From positions 1 through 11,127 of the forward strand of contig CANQUR010000044.1 of the NCBI GenBank assembly GCA_947627075.1: a DNA stretch of 11,127 nt, written 5' to 3'. Position numbers and translations under genes: made by a program. Positions 5,022 through 11,127 of this stretch are shown here, one piece after another (the first letter of the stretch is position 1; each line of letters starts with the position of its first letter). The notes below the pieces were generated by a model. That model had not been told where the DNA came from. It did not search any database and saw only the letters and a list, made by a program, of their open reading frames with translations. The stretch comes from an uncultured Clostridia bacterium. Lineage in GTDB: Bacteria; Bacillota; Clostridia; Christensenellales; Pumilibacteraceae.

Positions 5022-6281
5022 TCATTTGCGGTCACAAACCGACAACGCGAAATACCTTCGTGCAAGCTCGTCGACGGAGCCTGCGCCCATAAAGATCACG
5101 GCGTCGTATCCTCCTTCGACGCTCCTTATCATCTGTGAGGCTTGCTCATAAGAATTCGCGATTTCGAAGCCGCCCTCGCGCGCTATAAGCCCCGCGTCGA
5201 CATTTCGTATGGGCTTTTCACGCGCGGCATATATGGGCAAGACGATCACGCGGTCGCTCGCCGACAACGCGACGGCAAGTTCCTTGAAAAAGGCTTGCGT
5301 CCTCGAATATGTGTGCGGCTCGAAAACCGTAAGGACTCTGCCGTAAATGCTTTTTGCAAGTTCGAGCGTACATTGAATCTCATGAGGGTGATGAGCATAG
5401 TCGCTTATGTACTCTATGCCACGACATTTGCCCAAACTTTCGAACCTGCGATCCACTCCCTTAAAGTCCCTTATGCCGGAAAAAGAATATCCCTCGTGAT
5501 GACACACGGCGATGACGGACAAGGCATTTAGGACATTGTGTCGACCCCTGATATTCAAGGTCATTTCCGCAAAAGGCTTGCCCTTATAAAGCGCCGAAAA
5601 GGTAAAATAGCCCTCTTTGCTACCCGTCAAGATCGCACGATAGTCGTTTTCTTCGTTAAATCCGAAGGTATATGTAGCCTCGAGTCCCTTTAGCCGTCGC
5701 GCCTCGTTGTCGCCGCACACAAACAACGTCTTTGTTTGCTTCGAAAATTTTTCGAACGCGTCATAGAACGACGCATAAGTTTTGAAATAGTCCGCATGGT
5801 CGAGTTCGACATTCAACACTATGCCTATGTTAGGCTCAAGCGAAAGAAAACTCTCGTGATATTCGCACGCTTCTGTGACAAAGAGCTCACGTCCGCCTAT
5901 TTTGCCGAGCTTGCCGTTTACGGTGCCACCCACGTGAACGGTCGGATCCATATCTTTCAACGCGCTCATGAGCATAGCAGTGGTCGTTGTCTTGCCGTGT
6001 GTGCCGCTGACCGCGATCACTTTTTCGTATTTGCGCGAGATCTTTCCGAGAAGCTCCGCCCTCGACAATAGCGGTATGCCCAAACGTTTGGCTTCGATAT
6101 ATTCGGGATTGTTTTCGCCTATCGCGTATGAATACACCGCCACATCGGCGCCTGCCACGTTTTTTTCGCTGTGCCCGCTTAAACGCAAGTCGGAGCCGCT
6201 TATCTCATTGCCGTAACTTTTGCAAAGAGTTGCCAAGAACTCCATACTTATGCCCTTTATTCCTATAAAATGTATCTTCAT
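5022..6281 (-). CDS. murC: UDP-N-acetylmuramate--L-alanine ligase (MurC), short N-terminal domain
   Basis: MurC adds L-alanine to UDP-N-acetylmuramate with ATP, the first peptide step of peptidoglycan precursor synthesis, in the cytoplasm. Visible motifs are GIKGISM (7-13) in the UDP-binding domain, the ATP loop GTHGKTTTT (93-101), EACEYHESF (137-145), NVELDHADYF (158-167), the YAHHPHEI block and FEPHTYSRTQAFF in the C-terminal domain, and GAGSV near the end. At 419 residues it is shorter than the usual 430-460: between GSDL (29-32) and the conserved VYSYAI (49-54) about 15 residues found in other MurC proteins are missing, so a strand-helix unit of the first domain seems lost. The catalytic motifs are intact, so it is probably functional. 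The ATG has only a weak GAGGT site 5' to it, and no clear promoter was found in the spacer it shares with spoVG. Confidence 0.93.
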   Translation of the reverse strand: MKIHFIGIKGISMEFLATLCKSYGNEISGSDLRLSGHSEKNVAGADVAVYSYAIGENNPEYIEAKRLGIPLLSRAELLGKISRKYEKVIAVSGTHGKTTTTAMLMSALKDMDPTVHVGGTVNGKLGKIGGRELFVTEACEYHESFLSLEPNIGIVLNVELDHADYFKTYASFYDAFEKFSKQTKTLFVCGDNEARRLKGLEATYTFGFNEENDYRAILTGSKEGYFTFSALYKGKPFAEMTLNIRGRHNVLNALSVIAVCHHEGYSFSGIRDFKGVDRRFESLGKCRGIEYISDYAHHPHEIQCTLELAKSIYGRVLTVFEPHTYSRTQAFFKELAVALSASDRVIVLPIYAAREKPIRNVDAGLIAREGGFEIANSYEQASQMIRSVEGGYDAVIFMGAGSVDELARRYFALSVCDRK

Positions 6282-6349
6282 AACCTCATATTATGATCAC
6301 AAGACAAAAAATGTTCGCGAAAATAAATCTCGATTTTGTGTGCATATCC

Positions 6350-6378
6350 TTGACTTTAAGTAAAGTCGGTGTTATAAT
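6350..6378 (+). promoter_or_regulatory. Sigma-A promoter of spoVG
   Basis: TTGACT (6350-6355) and TATAAT (6373-6378) are separated by 17 bases. The predicted start near 6385 gives a short leader ending in AAAGGGAG (6394-6401) before the spoVG ATG at 6409. The match is to the vegetative sigma factor; in Bacillus subtilis spoVG is instead a classic sigma-H gene. Confidence 0.8.
6352..6367. promoter_or_regulatory. Perfect palindrome inside the spoVG promoter, candidate operator
   Basis: GACTTTAAGTAAAGTC has perfect 7-base arms around AG. It begins inside the -35 box and fills most of the spacer, where a bound dimer would block RNA polymerase. I do not recognise the motif as a Fur, PerR or LexA box, so the regulator is unknown. 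Confidence 0.4.
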
Positions 6379-6408
6379 AATGACACAGTAAAGAAAGGGA
6401 GAATCGTT

Positions 6409-6696
6409 ATGAACATTACCGATGTACGTGTAAGACTTATAAACAACGACGAATCCAAACTTAAAGCAGTTGCAACCATAACGATCGATGACTGCTTTGC
6501 GGTTCACGACATAAAAATCATTCAAAGCGACGACATTTGCTTTGTCGCTATGCCGAGCAAAAAGCTCCCATCCGGCGAATTCAAAGACATCGCTCATCCT
6601 TTGAATTCCGAAACGCGCGAGATGATCGGCAATTTGATATTGGAAGAATATCGAAAGGCGCTTGAGGGCGCGACAGAAAATCCCGACGAGCAATAA
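6409..6696 (+). CDS. spoVG: SpoVG family regulatory nucleic-acid-binding protein
   Basis: The 95-residue protein aligns along its whole length with SpoVG: the N-terminal ITDVRVRLI strand, the central LKAVATITIDDCFAVHDIKI block, FVAMPSKKLPSGEFKDIAHPL, and the C-terminal helix before an acidic tail. SpoVG proteins are small DNA- and RNA-binding regulators known from Bacillus septation and sporulation, Listeria, Staphylococcus and Borrelia. It stands alone on the plus strand, divergent from murC and convergent with the zinc-ribbon gene, with its own promoter and a good ribosome binding site. Its presence supports a Firmicute-like host but does not prove that the organism sporulates, since non-sporulating species carry it. 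Confidence 0.95.
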   Translation: MNITDVRVRLINNDESKLKAVATITIDDCFAVHDIKIIQSDDICFVAMPSKKLPSGEFKDIAHPLNSETREMIGNLILEEYRKALEGATENPDEQ

Positions 6697-6706
6697 AACG
6701 TCGGGA
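6677..6706 (-). terminator. Hairpin spanning the spoVG stop codon, likely terminator of the opposing minus-strand genes
   Basis: TCCCGACG (6681-6688) pairs with CGTCGGGA (6699-6706) around a 10-base loop that contains the spoVG stop codon. On the minus strand the stem is followed by TTTT (6680-6677), so it can end the transcript of the zinc-ribbon and TauE genes. On the plus strand no T run follows; instead a second small hairpin (GATCG/CGATC, 6705-6717) does, so termination of spoVG is less clear. Confidence 0.5.
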
Positions 6707-6715
6707 TCGCCTCGA

Positions 6716-6853
6716 TCAGCTGTAATATTTTAGTTTTTCATGACAAGCGTCACAGTAACCGCTATTGCAATTTTTGCAATAGTGTGCTTTGCATTTGTCG
6801 CAAAACACGGTATCCTTTATATTGAACTCTTTTCCGCACCTACTGCATATCAT
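6716..6853 (-). CDS. Small zinc-ribbon protein with four CxxC pairs
   Basis: From the ATG at 6853 the product is 45 residues with eight cysteines in four CxxC pairs: C3/C6, C18/C21, C26/C29 and C34/C37. This spacing would bind two zinc ions, as in double zinc-ribbon or RING-like folds. The frame is open further upstream from a TTG at 6943, inside the tauE coding end, but that start would overlap tauE by 44 bases and add a non-conserved head. No good ribosome binding site precedes either start; coupling to tauE translation (stop at 6900) is possible. The regular cysteine pattern is the main reason to believe the gene. I do not recognise its family role; nucleic-acid or protein binding is the usual function of such modules. 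Confidence 0.6.
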   Translation of the reverse strand: MICSRCGKEFNIKDTVFCDKCKAHYCKNCNSGYCDACHEKLKYYS

Positions 6854-6899
6854 ATGATCAGTATGTGCGTCGAAGAAAAAATAATTCAAAATCTTGCGT

Positions 6900-7670
6900 T
6901 CAAGGCAAATAGGTGACCAAAAGTATCGCCGTCCCAAGCACAAGCAATATGACGCCCACTATCCTATTGAGCACCTTCGGCTTGGATTTGTTGGCAACGA
7001 CGGACGCGATCAATGCAAACACAAGCGTCGAGGCTACGCAAATCACGAGGCATATCCAATCGGGAAATCCGCCTATCACAAAGTGACTTATCGAGCCGGT
7101 CAATGCGGTGAATGCCATGATGAATACGCTCGTGCCTACCGCGGTCTTGAGTTCGAAACCCATTATCGCCGTGAGCATAAGCAGCATCATCATTCCGCCG
7201 CCCGCTCCCACGAACCCGCAAATAAAGCCTATGATCGATCCGCAAGCGACGGATTGCACAAAGCGCTTTTTTGGGTTTGACTCATTCATTTTTTCTTTTG
7301 TGGTCACCACAGGTTTTATGATGAATTTGAGTCCGAGAAAAAGCGTAACGACCGTACTGAAGCCGCCCATTATCTCAAGCGGTACGAGACTTGCTATGTA
7401 ACTGCCCACAACGGTAAACAGCAACACGCATATCATCATGACCGACCCGTTTTTTATGTCTATGTTTTTGTTACGCGCATAAGCTACGGTGCTTGCCGCG
7501 CTCGCCAGCACATCGCTCGCAAGCGCTATGCCGACGGCGGAATACGCGTCGATCCCGAGAAATGCGATAAGCATCGGCGCTATGACGGCTGCGGCGCTCA
7601 TACCTGCAAATCCGGTGCCAAGCCCCGCGCCCAAGCCGGCTAAAATACAAACTATAATTTTTATCGCCAT
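6900..7670 (-). CDS. TauE/SafE (TSUP, DUF81) family membrane permease
   Basis: This 256-residue, strongly hydrophobic protein has about eight membrane segments in two halves separated by a charged loop (about 119-136). Each half carries a glycine-rich helix: GTGFAGMSAAAV (18-29) and GFVGAGGGMM (152-161), the pattern of the TSUP family, followed by TAVGTSVFIM in the second half. Family members move sulfite, sulfoacetate, thiosulfate or other small anions across the membrane, but substrate cannot be read from sequence and no sulfur genes are adjacent. The start has GGGG shortly upstream and follows a strong hairpin (7680-7704). It lies 60 bases after the GNAT gene and is probably in the same transcript. 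Confidence 0.88.
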   Translation of the reverse strand: MAIKIIVCILAGLGAGLGTGFAGMSAAAVIAPMLIAFLGIDAYSAVGIALASDVLASAASTVAYARNKNIDIKNGSVMMICVLLFTVVGSYIASLVPLEIMGGFSTVVTLFLGLKFIIKPVVTTKEKMNESNPKKRFVQSVACGSIIGFICGFVGAGGGMMMLLMLTAIMGFELKTAVGTSVFIMAFTALTGSISHFVIGGFPDWICLVICVASTLVFALIASVVANKSKPKVLNRIVGVILLVLGTAILLVTYLP

Positions 7671-7679
7671 AGATCCCCG

Positions 7680-7704
7680 TGACGTCGCTTTGAGCGATAC
7701 GTCA
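7680..7704 (-). promoter_or_regulatory. Stem-loop in the tauE leader
   Basis: TGACGT (7680-7685) pairs with ACGTCA (7699-7704), and CGCT (7686-7689) with AGCG (7693-7696), around a 3-base loop with a 2-base bulge. It ends 9 bases before the tauE start and abuts its GGGG ribosome binding site. No T run follows on the minus strand, so it is not a simple terminator. It may tune translation or mark an RNA processing point. Confidence 0.4.
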
Positions 7705-7730
7705 TTTAACGTTTTTTATTTGCTCTTTCG

Positions 7731-8444
7731 TCAATTTTCTTTATGCAGCCAGTATAACTTGTTCTCGCTTATTTCAAGCCCGAGCTTGCGTTGAAGCGCC
7801 AATGAAGCTTGATTATCCTCTATGACTTGACAATATGGTACAAGTCCCTTAAAAAGCAACTTATTTATAAGAAACTTCTCCATCTTTTCCGCATAGCCTC
7901 GGCGGCGGAACTTTTCCTTTACTTCCAAAAGTCCCATACTGCCCTGCATATGCATACCTATCATACCCACGATCTCATCGCCCGAATATGCGCCGTAGAT
8001 CATTTTGCGACGAATGTGTTTCAATGCGCTTTCCTCGTCGAAATGATACATATTTGCCGCTTCTTTTGCCTCGTCCTCGCGCATAAGGCGCATTGTAGGT
8101 TCTCCGAGCACGTCGGGAAATCTCTCTTTGCGATAAACTGCCTGATAACACGGCACATTCGAATCAAAACCGAGCTTATTTACGGCGAGTTCGCAAAGCG
8201 CGTCCCCGTGCGCAACAAGGGGATATCTTGCGTCGTAATCGTTCAATAATTCGTCTGCAAGCTCAAGATCGTTTGCGACGATCATATACACATCGGTCAA
8301 TTTGTCCTTTACATATACACATTCGCTCGAAGCGTATAAAATCTCGACCGTGCCCGTCCTTATCGGCTCTATGACCGACGCATTCAACAAATAGTCGTTG
8401 TCCAAAAATTCGAGCGCTTTTATGATGTCGATCTTCTTTTCCAT
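7731..8444 (-). CDS. GNAT family N-acetyltransferase
   Basis: The 237-residue protein has a C-terminal GNAT domain (about 115-237). It contains the strand-loop-helix LLEVKEKFRRRGYAEKM, where RRRGYA (180-185) is the acetyl-CoA pyrophosphate loop, and a late block VIEDNQASLALQRKLGL typical of the family. The first 110 residues form a separate alpha/beta region of no motif known to me, perhaps substrate-recognising or a degenerate second GNAT fold. The ATG lies one base after the flavodiiron stop codon with no clear ribosome binding site, so translation is probably coupled. Substrate is unknown; GNAT enzymes acetylate amines on small molecules, antibiotics, or proteins. Confidence 0.85.
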   Translation of the reverse strand: MEKKIDIIKALEFLDNDYLLNASVIEPIRTGTVEILYASSECVYVKDKLTDVYMIVANDLELADELLNDYDARYPLVAHGDALCELAVNKLGFDSNVPCYQAVYRKERFPDVLGEPTMRLMREDEAKEAANMYHFDEESALKHIRRKMIYGAYSGDEIVGMIGMHMQGSMGLLEVKEKFRRRGYAEKMEKFLINKLLFKGLVPYCQVIEDNQASLALQRKLGLEISENKLYWLHKEN

Positions 8445-8445
8445 A

Positions 8446-10236
8446 TTACTTTATCGGCTCGAAATCCGCCGCTCCGTGCTTGCAAAGCGGACAAACGAAG
8501 TCCGCGGGAAGTTCGTCGCCCTCGTACACATAGCCGCAGACCTTGCACACAAAGCCCTTTTTACCTTCCGTTTGAGGCGCGGGCTTTACGTTTTTGTGAT
8601 AATAGGCGTAGGTCATTGACTCTGTGTTGGACGTAACGCGCGCTTCCGTCACACTGCAAATGAACATTCCGTGCGTTCCGAGGTCGAGATACTGCTCCAC
8701 TTTAAGCGACATAAAGGAGTTGATATATCGAGGCAAGAACGCAAGTCCGTTATCCGATTTGAGCGGCGTAAAACCGTCGAATTTATCGACATTTCGCCCG
8801 CTTGAAAAACCAAACCTTTCGAAGATCGAGAACGGCGCGTCAACGGACAAGCAATTGAGATTCATCTTGCCCGTCTGCTTTATAACGTGATGAGAGTAAT
8901 TTTCCTTGTTTATTGACACCGCTATGCGATTGGGCGAGCTGGTGAGCTGTGATACGGTGTTGACTATAAGTCCGTTGTCGCGCTTGCCGTCGTTGGAAGT
9001 GACCACATATACGCCATAGCCTATGTTTTTAAGGGCTCCGAGGTCGTTTTTGTTCGCCGTTTCGTCATGTTGAGCGAGATAATCGAAGCAAAGCTCTTTG
9101 GATAGCTCCTCTATTTGAGTCTTGCTTTCGTCATTTAAGGCAGATTTTATATGAACGACGTTTTCGGCAAAGGTGAGATTTTTGCAACCTTCGAGCATTT
9201 GCCTCATTATCTTTGCGGCAAGAGGCGCCCAACTTCCGTTTTCCATAAACGCTACCGTGCGATTTTGAAAATTTCGCTCTACAAGGTGATCAATAAATTC
9301 GCGCATAAACGGGAAAATTTCCGCATTGTAAGTTGTGGTGGCAAGTACTAATCTGCCGTATCCGAATGCGTCCTCCACCGCTTCCGCCATGTCGCACCTT
9401 GCAAGATCGTGCACGACCACCTTTGGAGCTCCTTTTGCTTTAAGCTTTTCTTTAAGCAATTCGACTGCCTTTTTGGTATTGCCGTATATGGAAGTATAAG
9501 CTATGACAATGCCGTCCGATTCCACCCCGTACGACGACCAAATATCGTATAGATTTATATAATACCCAAGGTTATCGTTAAGAACGGGACCATGTAAAGG
9601 GCATATCTTTTGAATATCGAGCGAAGCCGCCTTTTTGAGCAAGTTTTGTACTTGGGCACCGTATTTCCCCACAATGCCTATATAGTACCTGCGAGCCTCG
9701 CACGCCCAATCCTCGTTTGCGTCGAGTGCGCCGAATTTGCCGAAGCCGTCTGCCGAAAACAATACTTTATCGTAGCTGTCGTAGGTTACTATGACTTCGG
9801 GCCAATGCACCATGGGAGCGGTCACAAAGGTCAACTTGTGCTTGCCGAGCGGAAGCTCGTCGCCCTCGCCCACAATCAAGCGTCTGTCCTCGAACTCCGT
9901 TCCGAAAAAGTTTTTCATCATGGCAAATGCCTTTGCGGACGACACGATCACCGCATCCTTATACACCTTCATAAAGTTATATATATTCGCGGAATGGTCG
10001 GGCTCCATGTGCTGTACTATAAGGTAATCGGGCTTTCTTCCGTTCAATGCGTTTTGGATATTGTCCAACCATTCGTGAGTAAAGCGCGCGTCCACAGTGT
10101 CCATTATGGCTACCTTGTAGTCCAAAATGGCATAAGAGTTATACGACATACCGTTGGGTACTTTATATTGCCCCTCGAAAAGGTCTATTTCATGGTCGTT
10201 TACGCCTATATATTTTATGTCGTCGGTTATATACAT
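8446..10236 (-). CDS. Multidomain flavodiiron protein: diiron/flavodoxin core + flavin reductase-like domain + rubredoxin
   Basis: The 596-residue protein has four parts. Residues 1-240 are a metallo-beta-lactamase-like diiron domain with the complete ligand set H76, E78, D80, H144, D163 and H215. Residues 243-385 are a flavodoxin domain with the FMN phosphate loop TSIYGNT (248-254). About 398-545 is a flavin reductase-like domain, and the last 35 residues are a compact rubredoxin (C564, C567, C582, C585). Flavodiiron proteins reduce O2 to water or NO to N2O in the cytoplasm of anaerobes. The extra domains suggest electrons pass from a flavin site and rubredoxin iron to FMN and the diiron centre within one chain, though an outside reductase may still be needed. 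The rubredoxin lacks the long loop of free rubredoxins. An AAAGGAG site precedes the ATG, 23 bases after recR. Confidence 0.93.
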   Translation of the reverse strand: MYITDDIKYIGVNDHEIDLFEGQYKVPNGMSYNSYAILDYKVAIMDTVDARFTHEWLDNIQNALNGRKPDYLIVQHMEPDHSANIYNFMKVYKDAVIVSSAKAFAMMKNFFGTEFEDRRLIVGEGDELPLGKHKLTFVTAPMVHWPEVIVTYDSYDKVLFSADGFGKFGALDANEDWACEARRYYIGIVGKYGAQVQNLLKKAASLDIQKICPLHGPVLNDNLGYYINLYDIWSSYGVESDGIVIAYTSIYGNTKKAVELLKEKLKAKGAPKVVVHDLARCDMAEAVEDAFGYGRLVLATTTYNAEIFPFMREFIDHLVERNFQNRTVAFMENGSWAPLAAKIMRQMLEGCKNLTFAENVVHIKSALNDESKTQIEELSKELCFDYLAQHDETANKNDLGALKNIGYGVYVVTSNDGKRDNGLIVNTVSQLTSSPNRIAVSINKENYSHHVIKQTGKMNLNCLSVDAPFSIFERFGFSSGRNVDKFDGFTPLKSDNGLAFLPRYINSFMSLKVEQYLDLGTHGMFICSVTEARVTSNTESMTYAYYHKNVKPAPQTEGKKGFVCKVCGYVYEGDELPADFVCPLCKHGAADFEPIK

Positions 10237-10259
10237 TTATATCTCCTTTATTTGATCTG

Positions 10260-10844
10260 TCAAATTTCGGTTCTGCCGTCGAGAGCTCTGTCGAGCGTGA
10301 CCTCGTCGGCGTATTCTATGTCGCTGCCTATGCTTATGCCTTGCGCAAGTCGCGTGACCTTGATACCGAGCGGCTTTATAAGCCTTGCAAGATAAGTCGC
10401 CGTCGCCTCGCCTTCCACGTCGGGATTGGTCGCCATAATGACTTCCTTTACTCCGTCCAATCTTTTGAGAAGGCTCTTTATATTGAGCTCATTTGGACCG
10501 CGACCGTCAAGCGGGCTCAAAGTGCCGTGCAACACATGATAAACGCCCCTATACGTTCCGCTTTTGTCGAGGGCAAGCACGTCCTTCGGATAGGCGACGA
10601 CACATATCACCGATTTATCTCGTTGCAAGCAAATATCGCAAACTTCCTTTTCGGTAAAATTGCCGCATTCGGCGCACAAGTGCACATTGGACTTGACAGA
10701 CATCATCGCGTCGCAAAAATCGCTTACCTCCGCCTCGCTCATATCTATGATCGAGTAGGCAAAGCGTTGAGCCGTTTTTAGTCCCACCCCCGGCAGAGAT
10801 GAGAACTTGTTTATGAGTTTTACAATACTATCCGGTTGCTTCAT
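10260..10844 (-). CDS. recR: Recombination mediator RecR
   Basis: The 194-residue RecR shows all expected parts: a helix-hairpin-helix (LPGVGLKTAQR, 17-27), a four-cysteine zinc finger (C57, C60, C69, C72), a Toprim domain starting near VVAYPKDVLAL, the conserved HVLHGTLSPLDGRGP block, and a C-terminal ARGI-like LAQGISIGSDIEYAD motif. RecR with RecO and RecF loads RecA on single-stranded gaps in recombination repair. It starts one base after the ybaB stop codon, with weak ribosome binding signal, so it is probably translationally coupled. The ybaB-recR order is conserved in many bacteria, usually behind dnaX, which would lie just outside the window. Confidence 0.97.
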   Translation of the reverse strand: MKQPDSIVKLINKFSSLPGVGLKTAQRFAYSIIDMSEAEVSDFCDAMMSVKSNVHLCAECGNFTEKEVCDICLQRDKSVICVVAYPKDVLALDKSGTYRGVYHVLHGTLSPLDGRGPNELNIKSLLKRLDGVKEVIMATNPDVEGEATATYLARLIKPLGIKVTRLAQGISIGSDIEYADEVTLDRALDGRTEI

Positions 10845-10845
10845 T

Positions 10846-11127
10846 CTACATCAAGCCGTTTATGCCGGCAGGCATAAGCTCCTGTTCGAGCTCCTCCGCC
10901 GCAGCGAAAGCTTCGTTGTATGCGGCAAGTATAAGGTCCTCGAGCATTTCGAGATCATCGAGGTCGACCGCTTCGGGCTTTATAGTCAACCTTTGAAGCT
11001 TCTTTTTGCCGTCTATAGTCACAGTAACGAGACCGCCGCCCGCCTCGCCCGTAAGCTCGGTATCCTCGAGTTCGGCTTGTGCCGCCGCCATCTGCTCTTG
11101 AAGCTTTTGAGCTTGCTTCATCATCGC
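10846..11127 (-). CDS. ybaB: YbaB/EbfC family nucleoid-associated protein, 5' end outside the window
   Basis: The visible 93 codons cover most of a YbaB protein: MMKQAQKLQEQMA near the N-terminus, the TGEAGGGLVTVTIDG strand region, the acidic helix VDLDDLEMLEDLI, and a C-terminal helix. YbaB/EbfC forms dimers that bind DNA and coat the nucleoid. The reading frame stays open to the window edge with one more codon (Ala) before the double Met. Family members usually have several residues before this point (often a Gly-Met-Asn-rich head), so the true start is probably beyond 11127 and the gene is partial. Its stop is one base before recR. Confidence 0.9.
   Translation of the reverse strand, partial: AMMKQAQKLQEQMAAAQAELEDTELTGEAGGGLVTVTIDGKKKLQRLTIKPEAVDLDDLEMLEDLILAAYNEAFAAAEELEQELMPAGINGLM

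Noticed and set aside
6282..6349. Promoter for murC in the spacer shared with spoVG
   Set aside because: CATAAT is present near the start codon, but no -35 box lies at a suitable distance, so the evidence is too weak to list.
6854..6943. Longer 75-residue form of the zinc-ribbon protein from a TTG start
   Set aside because: It would overlap tauE, has no ribosome binding site, and adds residues without pattern; all cysteines lie after the internal ATG.

Overview
The window looks like a piece of a low-to-mid GC Firmicute genome, most likely an anaerobic clostridial lineage. The evidence is a SpoVG gene, a DegV-family fatty-acid-binding protein, the ybaB-recR pair, a multidomain flavodiiron protein with a rubredoxin tail, strong AAGGAG-type ribosome binding sites, and TTGACA-N17-TATAAT promoters. 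I cannot name the species. Nearly every gene lies on the minus strand; only the pilin and spoVG are on the plus strand.

Layout. Bases 1-471 hold no convincing gene but are rich in structure. They contain a long AT-rich hairpin (31-77), a consensus promoter firing leftward out of the window (78-106), a tiny ORF with a strong ribosome binding site (103-138), a second, inverted copy of the hairpin sequence (200-226), and a GC-rich folded leader (238-343). An orphan type IV pilin-like gene follows (472-906, +). It ends in a 3' region of small hairpins and a bidirectional terminator shared with the convergent lipid operon.

The operon at 4947-1061 (minus) has its own consensus promoter and encodes, in order, a DegV/FakB-type fatty-acid-binding protein, a serine palmitoyltransferase-like alpha-oxoamine synthase, a short-chain dehydrogenase starting inside the synthase stop codon (ATGA overlap), and a divergent GpsA-like glycerol-3-phosphate dehydrogenase. 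Read together, these suggest fatty acid handling, condensation of an amino acid with an acyl thioester, ketone reduction, and glycerophosphate or related polar-group supply. This would be a sphingolipid-like or other long-chain-base pathway in a group where such lipids are not usual, and it is the most interesting part of the window. murC, with a shortened N-terminal domain, sits just upstream with its own terminator and is divergent from spoVG.

The right half is a minus-strand run entering from beyond 11127: ybaB (5' end cut off), recR, a 596-residue flavodiiron/flavin reductase/rubredoxin fusion, a GNAT acetyltransferase, a TauE/SafE-type membrane protein, and a 45-residue zinc-ribbon protein. 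Gaps are 1, 23, 1, 60 and about 46 bases, so much of it may be co-transcribed. A hairpin at the 3' end of spoVG, followed by a short T run on the minus strand, may end that transcript. The theme here is recombination repair plus oxygen or NO detoxification.
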